Assembly (NCBI RefSeq): GCF_001528665.1 | Contig: NZ_BBYJ01000022.1 | Location: forward strand, 90,968-154,967 | From: Microtetraspora malaysiensis | GTDB lineage: Bacteria; Actinomycetota; Actinomycetes; Streptosporangiales; Streptosporangiaceae | Length of the DNA: 64,000 nt | Reading direction: 5' to 3' | Shown: positions 8,003-16,757 of the stretch, in pieces | How positions within the stretch are numbered: position 1 is the stretch's first letter | Layout: each line of letters opens with the position of its first letter | The notes under the pieces: generated by a model | Database searches by the model: none | What the model saw: the letters and a program-made list of their open reading frames with translations, nothing else | What the model was told of the DNA's origin: nothing | Program-made: the position numbers and the translations under genes

Positions 8003-9051
8003 AGGCGTCCCTTTCTCCATTCGCGGACCAGTAGAAAGCCGAGGTAGGCCCCGCCGATCGCCAGCGTGTAGATGCCGACCGGCAGGTTCACCGGGAGGGG
8101 CAGCTGCTGCGCGGCGAGATCAGCCAGCACCAGCAGCAGGGCGCCGACCAGCGCGGCCGGGGTCAGATGCGGGCCCGGCCGGCCGGTGACCCGTTTGGCG
8201 ATCTGCGGGGCGGTCAGCGAGATGAAGGCGACAGGGCCGGCGACGGAGACGGCGCCGGCGGAGAGGACGATCGACAGCGTGACGGCCCAGGCCCGGGTGG
8301 ATCTCGGCCCGGCCCCGAGCGCCCCGGCGAGTTCGTCGCCCATCTCGCCGATATCCAGGCGCCCGGCGATGAGCGCGACCAACGGCACCGCGACAAGGAG
8401 CACCACCCAGATCGTCACCGCGTGACTCCAGGACCGGGCCGCCAGGCTGCCGTTGACGTACGCGGTGAGCACGGCGGCCTTGTCCCGCTCCACGGCGTAC
8501 ACCACGTACTGCGTGAACGCCGTGGCGATCGAGAAGACGCCGATGCCGGCCACGATGAGACGCCCGGGGCTGCGGAACCCGGTCCCGGTCGACACGTAGA
8601 CCAGCGCCATCGCGGCCGCGGCGCCGGCCAGGGCGCCGACGGGCACCGGCAGCACGCCGGGCAGGTACAGCGCGACGACCGCGGCGCCCGCCCCGGCGCC
8701 GGCGGCGAGTCCGATCACATCGGGACTGCCGAGCGGATTGCGGGTGACGGTCTGGAACAGCGCGCCGGAGAGCCCGAGCGCGGCCCCGGTACCGACGGCC
8801 ACGACGAGGCGCGGCCCACGCAGCCGTCCCAGGACGAACGCCTGCGTGCCGTCCGCGCCTCCGGTGAGAGCACCGGGAAGATCGGTGACCGGGATGCCGA
8901 GCCGCCCCAGCGACAGCGTGGCGACGGCGGCCGCGGCGACGAGGACGACCGTGCCGATCGCGACGACCACGGAGACGCGCGCGACCGGGATCGCCACGGC
9001 GCGTCCGATCGTGACGAAGCCGCGCGGGGGCGTGGTGCGGTTTCCGGTCAT
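7999..9051 (-). CDS. FecCD-family siderophore permease (second subunit)
   Basis: A 350-residue permease with about ten transmembrane helices. FecCD hallmarks are GALFQTVTRNPLGSPDVIGLAAGAGAG split over the membrane core and the coupling region near RSTRAWAVTLSIVLSAGAVS. ATG 9051 overlaps the stop of the upstream permease by four bases. It pairs with the preceding permease to form the heterodimeric channel for ferric-siderophore uptake across the cytoplasmic membrane. Confidence 0.93.
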   Translation of the reverse strand: MTGNRTTPPRGFVTIGRAVAIPVARVSVVVAIGTVVLVAAAAVATLSLGRLGIPVTDLPGALTGGADGTQAFVLGRLRGPRLVVAVGTGAALGLSGALFQTVTRNPLGSPDVIGLAAGAGAGAAVVALYLPGVLPVPVGALAGAAAAMALVYVSTGTGFRSPGRLIVAGIGVFSIATAFTQYVVYAVERDKAAVLTAYVNGSLAARSWSHAVTIWVVLLVAVPLVALIAGRLDIGEMGDELAGALGAGPRSTRAWAVTLSIVLSAGAVSVAGPVAFISLTAPQIAKRVTGRPGPHLTPAALVGALLLVLADLAAQQLPLPVNLPVGIYTLAIGGAYLGFLLVREWRKGRL

Positions 9052-10085
9052 GTGGCGCCCCTCATCCTGCGCACCGTGAGGAGCAGCGCCGGGGCTCCGA
9101 TGAACGCGGTCACGACGCCCACCATCAGTTCCTGCGGCCGTAGCACCAGGCGGCCCACCACGTCGGCGAGAAGCAACAGAGCGGGACCGATGACGGCGGA
9201 GAACGCGATCTGGACCCGGAAATCCAGGCCGGCCAGCGCTCTGACCATGTGGGGTACGGCCAGGCCGACGAAGGCGATGGGGCCGACCGCCGCGGTCGCC
9301 GCCGTGCTCAGCAGCACGGCGGCGAGAAGTCCCCCCGAACGCGTCACGGCCGGGTTGGCGCCGAGCGCCGACGCGGACTCGTCGCCGAGCGCGAGCGTGT
9401 TGAGGCCCGAGCCGAGCAGCACCGCGACGACGAGACCGGCGACGGCGGGCGGGAGCACAGAGGCGAAGACGTCGAAGTTCCTGCCGCCCAGAGCGCCGAC
9501 CACCCAGTAGCGGTAGCTGTCGAAGACCTGCGGCTTGCTCAACGCCACCGCCTGCACGTACGCCCCGAGAACCGCCGAGACCACGGCCCCGGCGAGGACG
9601 AGCCGTACCGGGCCGCCGGCGGATCCCGCCGCTCCGATGACGTGGACGAGCGCCCCGGCGGTGAGCGCCCCGGCCAGCGCCCACCAGACGGCGGCCCACT
9701 GGCCGGACGCGCCCAGGACGGCCGTGGCGGTGACGATCCCGGCGGACGCGCCGGCCGTGATGCCGAGGAGGCCGGGGTCGGCGAGCGGGTTCCTGGTCAC
9801 GCCCTGCATGAGCGTGCCCGCGACGGCGAGGCAGAGCCCGGCCAGGAGGCCGAGTGCCGTACGCGGATAGCGGCTCTCCACGACGACGGCGATCTCGGGG
9901 GGCGCAGTGCCGTTCAGTACGGCGAACACCTGGGAGAGCGAGGTCGGGTGGCTGCCGAACGCGACGCTCGCGAGGATCGCCAGAGCGAGCACGACCAGGG
10001 CGAGGAACAGGAAGGACAACCGCCGCGCGCGGCCGGCGCGACTCGCGTCGGCCGTGCGCGGACGGGACAGGGGGCCGATGGACAT
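9048..10085 (-). CDS. FecCD-family siderophore permease (first subunit)
   Basis: A 345-residue permease with about ten transmembrane helices. It shows the family motif GTLMQGVTRNPLADPGLLGI and the later PIAFVGLAVPHMVRALAG. It starts 22 bp after the binding-protein gene and overlaps the second permease by ATGA, so the four import genes are translationally linked. Distinct FecC- and FecD-like subunits plus a FecE-like ATPase are the usual composition for ferric-siderophore import. Confidence 0.93.
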   Translation of the reverse strand: MSIGPLSRPRTADASRAGRARRLSFLFLALVVLALAILASVAFGSHPTSLSQVFAVLNGTAPPEIAVVVESRYPRTALGLLAGLCLAVAGTLMQGVTRNPLADPGLLGITAGASAGIVTATAVLGASGQWAAVWWALAGALTAGALVHVIGAAGSAGGPVRLVLAGAVVSAVLGAYVQAVALSKPQVFDSYRYWVVGALGGRNFDVFASVLPPAVAGLVVAVLLGSGLNTLALGDESASALGANPAVTRSGGLLAAVLLSTAATAAVGPIAFVGLAVPHMVRALAGLDFRVQIAFSAVIGPALLLLADVVGRLVLRPQELMVGVVTAFIGAPALLLTVRRMRGAT

Positions 10086-10107
10086 GGGCGACGGGCCGTC
10101 CGCGGGC

Positions 10108-11154
10108 TCAGCGGCCGAGGGTGGCCACGGCCTTGTCGATCATCGGCAGGTACCGATCGATCACCCACGGAACGGTGAGCGGGTTGATGATCGACGACGC
10201 GGTGACGAACGAGTTGTCGTCGCTGGACACGACGCCGCCGCGCTTGACCGCCGGGATCGCGGCGTACAGCTTCTGCGCCTCGATCTCCTTGCGGGTCCTG
10301 TCATCGGTGTAGAAGGTGAAGATCAGATCGCTGTTCGCGAGCTTCGGCGCGTTTTCCAGGCCGATCAGGGCGGAGGCGGTGCCCTTGGTCTCCTCGAAGG
10401 AGCTCACCACCGGGTCGACCGTGAGCCCCAGCGCCGAGACCATGTCGACCCGCTGTTCCCCCGGCAGGAACACGCCGAGCGTGCCGGGACCGGCGGTGTA
10501 GATGTAGGAGAAGGTCACGTCCTTGTACTGCGGGCGGGACGCGGCCGCGTCGGCGAGCTGCCGATTGATCCGCGCGATCAGCGTGTCGCCGTCGGCGGGC
10601 CGGCCCAGCGCCTTGGCGATAGTCTGGATCTGCTCGTCCCACTTCGTCGTCCACGGCTCGCCCGGGTAGGCGACGGTGGGCGCGATGTCCTTGAGGATGT
10701 CGTACTGCTCCTTGGTGATGCCGGACCAGGGGGCCAGGATCACGTCCGGGTGGAGTTCGACGATCGCGTCGAAGTCGATGTCCTCGCCGCCGTCGAACTG
10801 CTTCGGCAGCGTGCCGCCGGCCTTGGTCACCGCCTCATGGATCCACGGCAGGTAGCCGGTCTTGTCGCTGCCCCACGCGTAGCTCTCGATGCCCACCGGT
10901 GTGTGGCCCAGCGCGATCGCGGTCTCGGTCGAGCCCTGTCCGAGGGTGACGATCCGTTCCGGCTTCTCGTTGATCGTCGCCTGGCCGAGCGCGCTGTCGA
11001 TCGTGACGGGGAAGGCGGCGCCCGCGGCTTTCGCCGGTTCGGGGGCGGGCTTCTCGTCGGTCGACGAGCAGGCTCCCAGGGCGAGGACCGCCACGGTGGC
11101 GATCGTCGAGACAGTGAGCGCGCGGCGGCGCACACGGGTGAACGAGAACGGCAT
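10108..11154 (-). CDS. Iron-siderophore ABC transporter substrate-binding lipoprotein
   Basis: A 348-residue protein from ATG 11154 with AAGGA upstream. A lipoprotein signal ends LALGAC, with lipid-anchor Cys29. The body is a FepB/FhuD-type periplasmic-binding fold of the kind that captures ferric siderophores outside the membrane. Recognisable parts are the early strand PERIVTLGQGSTETAIALG, the DFDAIVELHPDVILAP segment and the C-terminal lobe after a helical linker. It is the first gene of the import operon and lies 124 bp downstream of an iron box, so iron repression is expected. The siderophore itself cannot be told from sequence. Confidence 0.93.
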   Translation of the reverse strand: MPFSFTRVRRRALTVSTIATVAVLALGACSSTDEKPAPEPAKAAGAAFPVTIDSALGQATINEKPERIVTLGQGSTETAIALGHTPVGIESYAWGSDKTGYLPWIHEAVTKAGGTLPKQFDGGEDIDFDAIVELHPDVILAPWSGITKEQYDILKDIAPTVAYPGEPWTTKWDEQIQTIAKALGRPADGDTLIARINRQLADAAASRPQYKDVTFSYIYTAGPGTLGVFLPGEQRVDMVSALGLTVDPVVSSFEETKGTASALIGLENAPKLANSDLIFTFYTDDRTRKEIEAQKLYAAIPAVKRGGVVSSDDNSFVTASSIINPLTVPWVIDRYLPMIDKAVATLGR

Positions 11155-11277
11155 CGAAGTTCCTTGTGTTCTGCGAACTGCGCGGGTCGTGTTTTCCCCC
11201 GCGGGGGAGGCGGAGGTATGCGCCCCCGGAATGAGCCCAGGCGGGAAACCGTGCAGGTCGCCACCAGAGGTGCGCAC

Positions 11278-11296
11278 TTAGGTGAGGCTAACCTAA
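11278..11296 (-). promoter_or_regulatory. Iron box (DtxR/IdeR/DmdR operator)
   Basis: TTAGGTGAGGCTAACCTAA is a 19-bp near-palindrome differing from the usual actinobacterial iron-box consensus TTAGGTTAGGCTAACCTAA at one base. It lies upstream of the siderophore-binding-protein gene. Under iron sufficiency an Fe-loaded DtxR-family repressor should bind and shut the importer off. Confidence 0.92.
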
Positions 11297-11682
11297 CCAA
11301 TATGGCGATCGCAATCTACCTACCGCTGACCGGGCCATTGCCTGGCGCCCGTTTCGCCGCGTGCGGCTTCGGTCCGCCGCGCGCAGAGACCGGGAAGGTA
11401 CGCGAACGCATGGTTTTTCATGACCCGCCACGGACTGTGGCCGAGCGAAGGCGTCGAACAAACCCTGCCAGATTGGGTTCGTCGGGCCGGGCACGAGCGA
11501 AGGACAGCGTCCGGAGCGCCATTCGGACGCGAGTCGTGCCGATGGCCGCGCGGCCCGGCTCGACGACACAGGGCTATGAGCACATCGACCTGCGGCGGTC
11601 CGGCATCCGGGATACCTCGACGATCACGGACCGGTACGCCGCCGGATACACAGGCATCCATTGGCATCCATAGGAGGAAGAA
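11297..11682. other. Intergenic region without a supported gene
   Basis: This 386-bp divergent gap lies between the iron box and the lipoprotein gene. Open frames cross it on both strands but none has a ribosome site or protein-like composition. It ends in TAGGAGGAAGAA, the ribosome-binding site of the next gene. Confidence 0.6.
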
Positions 11683-12270
11683 GTGGCGGCGCGGAGTATT
11701 CGATATGCCGGCGTGCACGTGGCGGCGGCTCTGCTGTCGGTGACGCTGCTCGCCGGCTGCGGCGGCAACACGGCCACCACCGCGGCGGAGGAAGGCGCGG
11801 GCGCCCCCAAACCGGCGGCGACTCCCACGAGCACCGATGCCGAGTACACCGGCGCGTGTCCGACGGGAGGCAACGCCAAGCGGTTCGCCAAGACCCGCTT
11901 CGCGCTGCACGCGGGTCTCGCGCTGGGCGCTTTTCATCGCTACATCTACAAGCCCCTGCGCGCCGGCGGCTTCCAGGCCGGGGCGGAGAAGCGGAAGCGC
12001 ACATTCGTCAAGGCGGCGGTGGCCGGTGCTTTCGCCCTTCATCAGCTGAAGGTCGCCAAGGGGTTCGCCGTGGCCAATCCGACGCTGTGCAAGTCCGTTG
12101 AAGGGGTCACCGGCCACTTCACCCACCTCACGGACAGACTGAAGAGCGGCACCGCCACACCGGCCGACCTCGACGCCAGCAAGAGCTCCATTGACGCCCT
12201 CCAGGGTCACGCCGGGCAGACGGGTTACCCGTTCAAGGAGCAGAACGTCAGCATCCCCGGCGCCGCCTGA
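11683..12270 (+). CDS. Putative lipoprotein of unknown function
   Basis: A 195-residue protein from GTG 11683 with AGGAGG eight bases upstream. The signal ends LLAGC, a lipobox, followed by a Thr/Ala/Pro-rich linker (about 27-52). The remaining 140 residues are helical, Lys/Arg-rich and contain two cysteines (GACPTGG and TLCKSV) about 78 residues apart. Helical features such as KRTFVKAAVAGAFALHQLKVA recall surface-exposed helical-bundle lipoproteins, but no named family is recognised. Monocistronic, ended by the hairpin at 12333. Confidence 0.8.
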   Translation: MAARSIRYAGVHVAAALLSVTLLAGCGGNTATTAAEEGAGAPKPAATPTSTDAEYTGACPTGGNAKRFAKTRFALHAGLALGAFHRYIYKPLRAGGFQAGAEKRKRTFVKAAVAGAFALHQLKVAKGFAVANPTLCKSVEGVTGHFTHLTDRLKSGTATPADLDASKSSIDALQGHAGQTGYPFKEQNVSIPGAA

Positions 12271-12332
12271 CCGGCCCAGGGGACGCGGCCGCTCGCGGCC
12301 GGCCACCATGGCCGGATCGATGAGACGGGAGA

Positions 12333-12373
12333 GCAGAAGAGCTCCTGGGTGAGATGCCCAGGGGCTCTTCTGC
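12333..12373 (+). terminator. Long hairpin terminator
   Basis: GCAGAAGAGCTCCTGGG pairs with CCCAGGGGCTCTTCTGC across a 7-nt loop, 16 of 17 pairs. There is no T run, as is common in actinomycetes. Confidence 0.75.
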
Positions 12374-12448
12374 CACTTCGCTGAAACCACCGGACGCGAA
12401 GCGGATTCGCGGACGGCGGCCCGAACCCGTGGCGTGAAAGGTGGATCA

Positions 12449-13099
12449 ATGAATGTGGATGTGGTCCTGCCCTGCCTGGACGAGGCCGGAGCGCTGCCCT
12501 GGGTGATCGGCCGCCTCCCGCCGGGATTCCGCGCCATCGTGGTGGACAACGGCTCGTCCGACGGGTCGGCGGAGATCGCCCGCTCACTCGGGGCCGTCGT
12601 CGTGGCGGAACCCCGGCGCGGCTTCGGCGCGGCCTGCCGCCGGGGCCTGATCGCGGCCACCACGGACGTGGTGTGCTTCTGTGACTGTGACGCCACCCTG
12701 GACCCCCGGCAGCTCCCTCGGGTGGCCGGACCGGTCCTCCAGGGCGACGCGGATCTGGTGCTCGGGCGCCGACGGCCCGTCGCCAGGGGCGCCTGGCCGC
12801 TGCCCGCGCGGCTCGCCAACCGTGAACTCGCCCGGCTCATACGGCGCCGCACCGGCGTGCGCGTACACGACCTCGGGCCGATGCGGGCGGCCCGGCGCGC
12901 GGAGCTTCTCGCGCTGAACCTGGCCGACCGGCGGTCCGGGTACTCGCTGGAGATGCTGGTGCGCGCCGCCGACGCCGGCTGGCGGGTGAGTGAGACCGAC
13001 GTGGACTACCGTCCGCGCATCGGCCGCTCGAAAGTCACCGGGACCGCGCGCGGTTACTGGCAGGCCGTGCGCGACATGCGTAAGGTGCTCGCCCGGTGA
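12449..13099 (+). CDS. Family 2 glycosyltransferase, polyprenyl-phosphate type
   Basis: A 216-residue GT-A transferase without membrane helices. It has VVLPCLDEAGALP at the N-terminus, VVDNGSSDGSAEIAR (nucleotide-sugar binding), and CDCDATLDP as the DxD-like metal site. ATG 12449 is taken because AAAGGTGG lies five bases upstream; a GTG 15 bases earlier is in frame. In this size class such enzymes often make dolichyl/polyprenyl-phosphate sugars used by GT39/GT-C membrane transferases. A GT39-like protein is encoded two genes downstream in the same overlapping operon, which supports that reading. Confidence 0.87.
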   Translation: MNVDVVLPCLDEAGALPWVIGRLPPGFRAIVVDNGSSDGSAEIARSLGAVVVAEPRRGFGAACRRGLIAATTDVVCFCDCDATLDPRQLPRVAGPVLQGDADLVLGRRRPVARGAWPLPARLANRELARLIRRRTGVRVHDLGPMRAARRAELLALNLADRRSGYSLEMLVRAADAGWRVSETDVDYRPRIGRSKVTGTARGYWQAVRDMRKVLAR

Positions 13100-13746
13100 G
13101 GACAGGGGGCGGGGGCGGCTTGCGCATGACCTTGCTGGTCATCGCGAAGGAACCGTTGCCCGGCCGGGTCAAGACCCGGTTGGTGCCGCCCTACACCTTC
13201 GAGCAGGCCGCTCAGCTGGCCGAGGCGGCGTTGTCCGACACGCTCGCGGCGGCGCGCACGGTTCCCGCGTGCCGCCGCGTCCTGATTCTGGAGGGGCGGC
13301 CCGGGCCGTGGCTGCCGGACGGCTTCGACGTGATCCCGCAGAGTGGCGGCACGCTCGACGAGCGGCTCGCCTCGGCGTTCGCCGCGGTTCGCGGGCCGGC
13401 GCTGCTGATCGGCATGGACACCCCGCAGGTGGCGCCGGAACTGCTCGCGGTCGAATGGGACGGCGTCGACGCGTGGTTCGGTCCCGCCGCGGACGGCGGG
13501 TTCTGGGCGCTCGGCCTGCGTGTGCCGGATCCGGATCTCGTGCGCGGCGTCCCCGTCTCCACGCCGGACACCGGCGCCGCGCAGCTCCTGAGGTTGCGCG
13601 CGGCCGGACTGCGGGTGGCCGAGCTGCCGCTCCTGCGGGACGTCGACACCGCCGAGGACGCCGCCGCGGTGGCCGCCCTCGCGCCGGGTAGTCGGTTCGC
13701 CGCCTGCCTGGCCCGGATCGCCGCGGGGCGGGTCGATCGCCCGTGA
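13096..13746 (+). CDS. DUF2064 (TIGR04282) nucleotidyl/glycosyl-transferase-like protein
   Basis: A 216-residue protein with the DUF2064 signature: LLVIAKEPLPGRVKTRL at the N-terminus, LDERLASAF, then LIGMDTPQV and GPAADGGFWALGL. The fold is GT-A-like, related to nucleotidyltransferases. The family is often annotated as an arsenosugar-biosynthesis glycosyltransferase, but no arsenic gene is seen here. GTG 13096 overlaps the preceding stop as GTGA; an internal ATG at 13126 is the alternative start. Its stop again overlaps the next gene, so all three are translated together, most likely in envelope glycoconjugate synthesis. Confidence 0.87.
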   Translation: MRTGGGGGLRMTLLVIAKEPLPGRVKTRLVPPYTFEQAAQLAEAALSDTLAAARTVPACRRVLILEGRPGPWLPDGFDVIPQSGGTLDERLASAFAAVRGPALLIGMDTPQVAPELLAVEWDGVDAWFGPAADGGFWALGLRVPDPDLVRGVPVSTPDTGAAQLLRLRAAGLRVAELPLLRDVDTAEDAAAVAALAPGSRFAACLARIAAGRVDRP

Positions 13747-15308
13747 GCTTCGGGGCGGAGGCGGGACCGCCGCCCGCACAAGGTCCGCGTGTCTGGGAGA
13801 AGGGCGCGCGCGCCGTCTCCCGCTTCGCCGCGGTGGCGGGGCTCGCGGCGATCGCGGTGTTCCTGTCGACCGCCGTGCGCCGCCTGGACCATCCGTACGC
13901 GCTCGAGTGGCTGGAGGGCAACTCCCTGGTCGAGGTGTGGCGGCTCCGCGCCGGACTGCCGCTGTACTCCGCCCCCACCGTCGACTATGTGCCGGACGGT
14001 TATCCGCCGCTGTACTTCGTCATCTCGGCGGGCCCCGCCGCTCTCCTGGGAGAGTCCTACCTGCCGCTCCGGCTGGTGTCGTCGCTCGCGTCGATGGCCT
14101 GCTTCGTGGCGCTCGCCCGGCTTGTCCAGCGGGAGACCGGCGATCTCGCCGCCGGAGTCGCGGCGGCGGGGCTGTACGCCGCGACCTACTTCGCGGCCGG
14201 CGCGTGGTTCGATCTCGCCCGGGTGGACTCGCTGTTCCTCGCCTTCAGCCTGGCGGGGCTGTACGGCGCCCGTTGGATGCGCCGGACGCGAGGCGCGGTG
14301 GCGTCGGGCGCGCTGCTCGCCGCGGCGTTTCTCACCAAGCAGAACGCGCTCGCCGAGGTGGTGGTGGTCACCGCGGTCCTGCTCTGCGGCGCCTCCCGCC
14401 GCCTGGCGGTGATCATGGCGGGGACGTTCGCGGGTGCGGTCGCGCTGGTCACGCTCGTCTGGGGTGCGGCAAGCCGGGGCTGGTATGTGTTCTACGTCTT
14501 CGAACTGCTCGGACAGCATCCCTGGGAGCGGGGAGCGTGGGCCGGGTTCTGGACCTGGTACCTGTTTCCGATCATGGGGGTCGCTCTCGGTGCGGCGCTG
14601 CTCGCGGTGGGGAGGGTCACCCCGGTCGTCGGCGCGGGCTGCCTCGCCCTGATGGCGGAGGGTTATGCGGGCCTGCTGCACACGGGCGGCGCGGTCAACA
14701 CCATGCTCCCCGCCTTCGCGGCGGTGGCGCTGCTCGCCGGCGTCGCGATGGGTGGTCCCCGTCCGGAGTGGCGCCGCGCCGCGGCCGGTGCGCTGGTCCT
14801 GCTGCAGATCGCCTTCCTGGCCGCGACGACGTTCGCCCCGGCCCGGATGGTCCCCACCGCCGCCGACCGGCGCGTGGGCGACGCGCTGGTCGCGTGGGTG
14901 CGGGGGTTCGGCGGCCGGGTGGCGGTCTTCTCCGATCCCGGTCTCGGCATGGCGGCCGGGCTGCCGCCGGTGGCCCATCGGGGGGCCGTCTACGACATCG
15001 TGCGCGGCACGAGCGCCGCCGCCAAGGCGTCGCTGGGTCGGTCCATCGCGCGGGCGATCGAGGAACGGCGGTTCGCGGCGATCGTCGTCGAGCAATCTCA
15101 GGACCTCAAAGGTCTCGCGGCCGGCCTGGCCCGGACCTACCGCCGCTGCCCGGGAACGCTGCTCGCGGGCGTTCCCCGGCAGGTGTTCCGTCCGGTGACC
15201 GGGCCCTCGGTACGGCCGGCCGAGCTGTGGCTCCCCGCCGGCGGCGCATCCTGCGCGGCGGCCTTCCACCGGCTCGCGGTGGAACTGACCCGGAACGCCG
15301 GAGCGTAA
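13743..15308 (+). CDS. Integral-membrane glycosyltransferase, GT39/ArnT-like
   Basis: A 521-residue GT-C-type protein. One helix spans about 25-45, then a loop carries acidic residues (LEWLEGNSLVEVWRL) and the region VDYVPDGYPPLYF, as in GT39/PMT-like enzymes where acidic loop residues are catalytic. About ten further helices and a soluble C-terminal segment (about 370-521) follow. It would transfer a sugar from a polyprenyl-phosphate donor on the outer face of the membrane. GTG start at 13743 overlaps the DUF2064 stop. Acceptor unknown. Confidence 0.82.
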   Translation: MSFGAEAGPPPAQGPRVWEKGARAVSRFAAVAGLAAIAVFLSTAVRRLDHPYALEWLEGNSLVEVWRLRAGLPLYSAPTVDYVPDGYPPLYFVISAGPAALLGESYLPLRLVSSLASMACFVALARLVQRETGDLAAGVAAAGLYAATYFAAGAWFDLARVDSLFLAFSLAGLYGARWMRRTRGAVASGALLAAAFLTKQNALAEVVVVTAVLLCGASRRLAVIMAGTFAGAVALVTLVWGAASRGWYVFYVFELLGQHPWERGAWAGFWTWYLFPIMGVALGAALLAVGRVTPVVGAGCLALMAEGYAGLLHTGGAVNTMLPAFAAVALLAGVAMGGPRPEWRRAAAGALVLLQIAFLAATTFAPARMVPTAADRRVGDALVAWVRGFGGRVAVFSDPGLGMAAGLPPVAHRGAVYDIVRGTSAAAKASLGRSIARAIEERRFAAIVVEQSQDLKGLAAGLARTYRRCPGTLLAGVPRQVFRPVTGPSVRPAELWLPAGGASCAAAFHRLAVELTRNAGA

Positions 15309-15410
15309 TCGCGTCGATACAATACGCGAAGGGGGCATGTCCGAATATTTCTAGCGGGCCGGTGTTCGTGCGCGAATACCGGCGGGCGCCGACGCGGGGG
15401 TGGTGATCCG

Positions 15411-16757
15411 GTGCCAGATCAGCCGGGCGAAGAGCAGGGGCGCGAGGGCGGCGAGTCCGTGTGGCGGAGGGGTGGCGCGTGGGTGCGGTCGCATCCACCG
15501 CCCGGGCCGTTCCGGCCGGACTTCTGGCGCAGTCCGCTGCGTGGTTCCTGGTTGACCTCGGTGTTCGGTCTGGTCCTGCTGGTCGGCATCCCGATCATCG
15601 CGATCACCGGCCTGCTGTCGTACGCCGCGTACAACCCGTGGCTGCCCGGCAACGACACGACACCGGAGCGAGGCCTGCTCGGGTTCTATTTCTTCGACTG
15701 GCCGACCTGGCCCGCGTGGCTGTACCGGGTCACGCAGGGAATCCACGTCATCCTCGGGCTGACGCTCATCCCCGTGCTGCTGGCCAAGCTGTGGTCGGTC
15801 ATCCCCAAACTGTTCGCCTGGCCGCCGGCCCGCTCTTTGGCCATGGCCGTCGAACGCGCCAGCCTGCTGCTGCTTGTCGGCGGCGCGGTGTTCGAGTTCG
15901 TGACCGGTGTGCTCAACATCCAGCTCTTCTACACCGCGTTCCCGTTCTCCTTCTATCCGGCGCACCTCTACGGAGCGTGGATCTTCATCGCCGCGTTCGC
16001 CGTCCACGTCGTGCTCAAGCTGCCGCGGATGGTCAGCGCGCTGCGGTCACGGAGCCTGCGCCGCGAACTCCGCACGGGCCTGGACGGCACAAGGCCGGAG
16101 CCCCCCGACCCCGACGGCCTGGTGGCCACCCGTCCCGCGGAGCCCAGCCTCTCCCGGCGCGGTCTCCTCGGGTTCGTCGGCGGCGGCTCCCTGCTGATCT
16201 TCGGTCTGTCCGTGGGGCAGACCCTGGACGGGCCGCTGCGCCGCACCGCCCTGCTCGCCCCGCATGGACGCATGTACGGTCTGGGGCCGAACGACTTCCA
16301 GGTGAACAAGTCCGCGTCCGCCATGGGTGTCAACCCGATGAGCACCGGTCCCGGCTGGCGGCTGGAGCTGGCCGGGACCGACCTGCGGCTGTCACGCGCG
16401 GAACTGCTGGCGCTGCCGCAGTACACCTACGCGCTGCCCATCGCATGCGTGGAGGGCTGGTCGACCCAGCAGACGTGGACCGGCCCGCGCCTCGCCGACC
16501 TCGCCCGGCTCGCGGGGGCGGTCCCGGGCCGCGTCGAGGCCTACGTGGAGTCGCTGGAACGCGGCGGCGCGTTCTCCGAGGCGTCGCTGAGCGCCCGGCA
16601 GGTGGCCGACCACCGCTCCCTGCTGGCGTTGCGGGTCAACGGTGCGGATCTCTCCCTCGACCACGGCTATCCGGCCCGGATCATGGTCCCGAACGCGCCC
16701 GGCGTGCACAACACCAAGTGGGTGCGCAGGCTCACCTTCCGGCCTCCGAGCGGGTGA
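15411..16757 (+). CDS. Membrane-anchored molybdopterin oxidoreductase (sulfite-oxidase fold)
   Basis: A 448-residue fusion. The N-terminal half (about 45-215) has four or five transmembrane helices with His residues (TQGIHVILG, PAHLYGAW, FAVHVVLK) placed like cytochrome-b561 heme ligands. A twin-arginine-like SLSRRGLLGF at about 243 leads into a sulfite-oxidase/MsrP-type molybdopterin domain. There YALPIACVEGWSTQQ carries the Mo-ligating Cys and PGVHNTKWVRRL closes the domain. Electrons could pass between a membrane b-type heme module and the Mo centre in one chain. The substrate is unproven: sulfite, methionine sulfoxide or another small S/N-oxide. GTG start; translationally coupled to the small membrane protein downstream. 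Confidence 0.85.
   Translation: MPDQPGEEQGREGGESVWRRGGAWVRSHPPPGPFRPDFWRSPLRGSWLTSVFGLVLLVGIPIIAITGLLSYAAYNPWLPGNDTTPERGLLGFYFFDWPTWPAWLYRVTQGIHVILGLTLIPVLLAKLWSVIPKLFAWPPARSLAMAVERASLLLLVGGAVFEFVTGVLNIQLFYTAFPFSFYPAHLYGAWIFIAAFAVHVVLKLPRMVSALRSRSLRRELRTGLDGTRPEPPDPDGLVATRPAEPSLSRRGLLGFVGGGSLLIFGLSVGQTLDGPLRRTALLAPHGRMYGLGPNDFQVNKSASAMGVNPMSTGPGWRLELAGTDLRLSRAELLALPQYTYALPIACVEGWSTQQTWTGPRLADLARLAGAVPGRVEAYVESLERGGAFSEASLSARQVADHRSLLALRVNGADLSLDHGYPARIMVPNAPGVHNTKWVRRLTFRPPSG

Noticed and set aside
9907..11673. 588-codon plus-strand frame opposite the siderophore-binding gene
   Set aside because: Crosses the iron box and promoter and is antisense to a complete lipoprotein gene; no family features.
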